DNA from: Acidobacteriota bacterium
Lineage (GTDB): Bacteria > Acidobacteriota > Terriglobia > Terriglobales > Acidobacteriaceae
Length of the DNA stretch: 64,000 nucleotides
Assembly: GCA_021803035.1 (NCBI GenBank)
Contig: JAJZME010000059.1
Span: 62,001-126,000 of the forward strand
Reading direction: 5' to 3'
The notes beneath the pieces were generated by a model. That model was given only the letters and a program-made list of their open reading frames with translations. It had not been told where the DNA came from and ran no database searches. This document shows, one piece after another, positions 63,349-64,000 of the stretch; the stretch's first letter is position 1; each line of letters starts with the position of its first letter. The position numbers and the translations under genes were made by a program.

Positions 63349-64000
63349 TTAGACTTCGTTCTTCCCCGGCCGCAGCATCAGCTCGCGAATGGCTTCGCGT
63401 GGGTCTTTGCCTTCGTTCAGAATCAGCTCCATCTGCTCGGCAATCGGCATCTCGACTCCGTATCGGCGGGCCAGCCCCAGCGCGGCGCGCGTGGTGCGCA
63501 CGCCTTCGGCCACATGCCCGCCCAGCGAAGCCAGAATCTCGGGCAGCTTGCGCCCTTGTCCCAGCGCCTGGCCCACTGTCCGGTTGCGGCTCAGCGAGCC
63601 GGTGCAGGTCAGCACCAAGTCGCCCACGCCCGAGAGGCCAGCCACCGTCTCGCGGCGCGCGCCGCAAGCCACGGCCAGACGTGTGATCTCCGCAATGCCG
63701 CGGGTAATCAGCGCCGCCGACGGGTTGAAGCCCAGCCCCGCGCCGGCCACAACGCCGGCCGCAATGGCGATTACGTTCTTGAGCGCACCGCCCAACTCCA
63801 CGCCGATCACGTCCGTCGATGTATAAAGCCGCATCGACTCCGACGAAAACCCGTGCCGGACGCGCGCGGCCACGCCGCTGTCGCTGAAGGCCACAGTCAG
63901 AGCTGTCGGTTGTCCCTCGGCCACTTCCCGGGCAAAGCTGGGGCCTGAAAACGCGCCCACCGGCAGCGCCAGCCCCGCCGGCTCCAGCACATCTGAAATC
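63349..64000 (-). CDS. gpsA: NAD(P)-dependent glycerol-3-phosphate dehydrogenase (partial, N-terminus beyond window)
   Basis: About 217 codons open to the window end. The C-terminal two thirds of GpsA: GPSFAREVAEGQPTAL, the catalytic Lys in ELGGALKNVIAIAAG, TRGIAEITRLAVACGA and GVGDLVLTCTGSLSRNR. It reduces dihydroxyacetone phosphate to glycerol-3-phosphate for phospholipid synthesis. The NAD-binding N-terminal domain lies outside the window. Reads normal through its stop at 63349. Confidence 0.95.
   Translation of the reverse strand, partial: ISDVLEPAGLALPVGAFSGPSFAREVAEGQPTALTVAFSDSGVAARVRHGFSSESMRLYTSTDVIGVELGGALKNVIAIAAGVVAGAGLGFNPSAALITRGIAEITRLAVACGARRETVAGLSGVGDLVLTCTGSLSRNRTVGQALGQGRKLPEILASLGGHVAEGVRTTRAALGLARRYGVEMPIAEQMELILNEGKDPREAIRELMLRPGKNEV

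Overview
The window is high-GC, gene-dense bacterial chromosome with a diderm envelope (waaA, lpxK, beta-barrel proteins). The very large TonB-dependent receptor with an N-terminal carboxypeptidase-regulatory-like domain, the plant-polymer enzymes and the overall gene style suggest a soil acidobacterium (Terriglobia/Acidobacteriaceae-like). This is inferred from gene content, since no rRNA is present.

Left part (1-17.0 kb): two adjacent carbohydrate systems. On the minus strand (6.9 to 0 kb) an operon encodes a split transketolase (two subunits), an FGGY sugar kinase, a GRP/DMT-type sugar permease and a fucose/arabinose-isomerase-like enzyme, followed by a SorC-type regulator cut by the window edge. 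Next to it (7.1-17.0 kb) is a complete bacterial microcompartment (BMC) locus arranged as two divergent transcripts. The minus transcript carries PduT-like and PduS-like redox proteins and a peroxiredoxin-like protein. The plus transcript carries a divergent acetate kinase, PduL phosphotransacylase, three BMC-H hexamer proteins, three BMC-P (EutN/CcmL) pentamer proteins, a CoA-acylating aldehyde dehydrogenase, a class II aldolase and a DeoR-type regulator. This is the gene set of the planctomycete/verrucomicrobial (PVM) sugar-phosphate-aldolase BMC. The sugar served here is not known from sequence.

Middle part (17.1-33.5 kb): nicotinamidase, QueD-type enzyme, outer-membrane protein, waaA-lpxK (Kdo and lipid A synthesis), a NagX-like membrane acyltransferase, an OPT transporter, hisS-aspS, small hypothetical proteins, nagA and a LOG-family phosphoribohydrolase.

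Pectin/tartrate region (34.0-44.4 kb): a TonB-dependent receptor divergent from two tandem oligogalacturonate-lyase-like (PL22) paralogues that share near-identical promoter/leader elements and each have a terminator hairpin. Then come dctA and a D-tartrate dehydratase (tarD) in one operon. A tRNA-Ser(TGA) follows at 44.7 kb, next to a partly decayed segment: a GH3 glycosidase with an aberrant tail, a GH27 alpha-galactosidase remnant, a NagB-like deaminase and a LacI remnant.

Right part (51.4-64 kb): a KdpD N-terminal protein cotranscribed with a sensor-kinase-like protein that has lost the phospho-accepting histidine, a cluster of two GT2 glycosyltransferases and two large paralogous membrane proteins, a ZIP transporter overlapping ychF, two small envelope proteins, and gpsA cut by the window end. 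A dispersed intergenic repeat of about 240-380 bp occurs three times (18.5, 33.6 and 61.6 kb).
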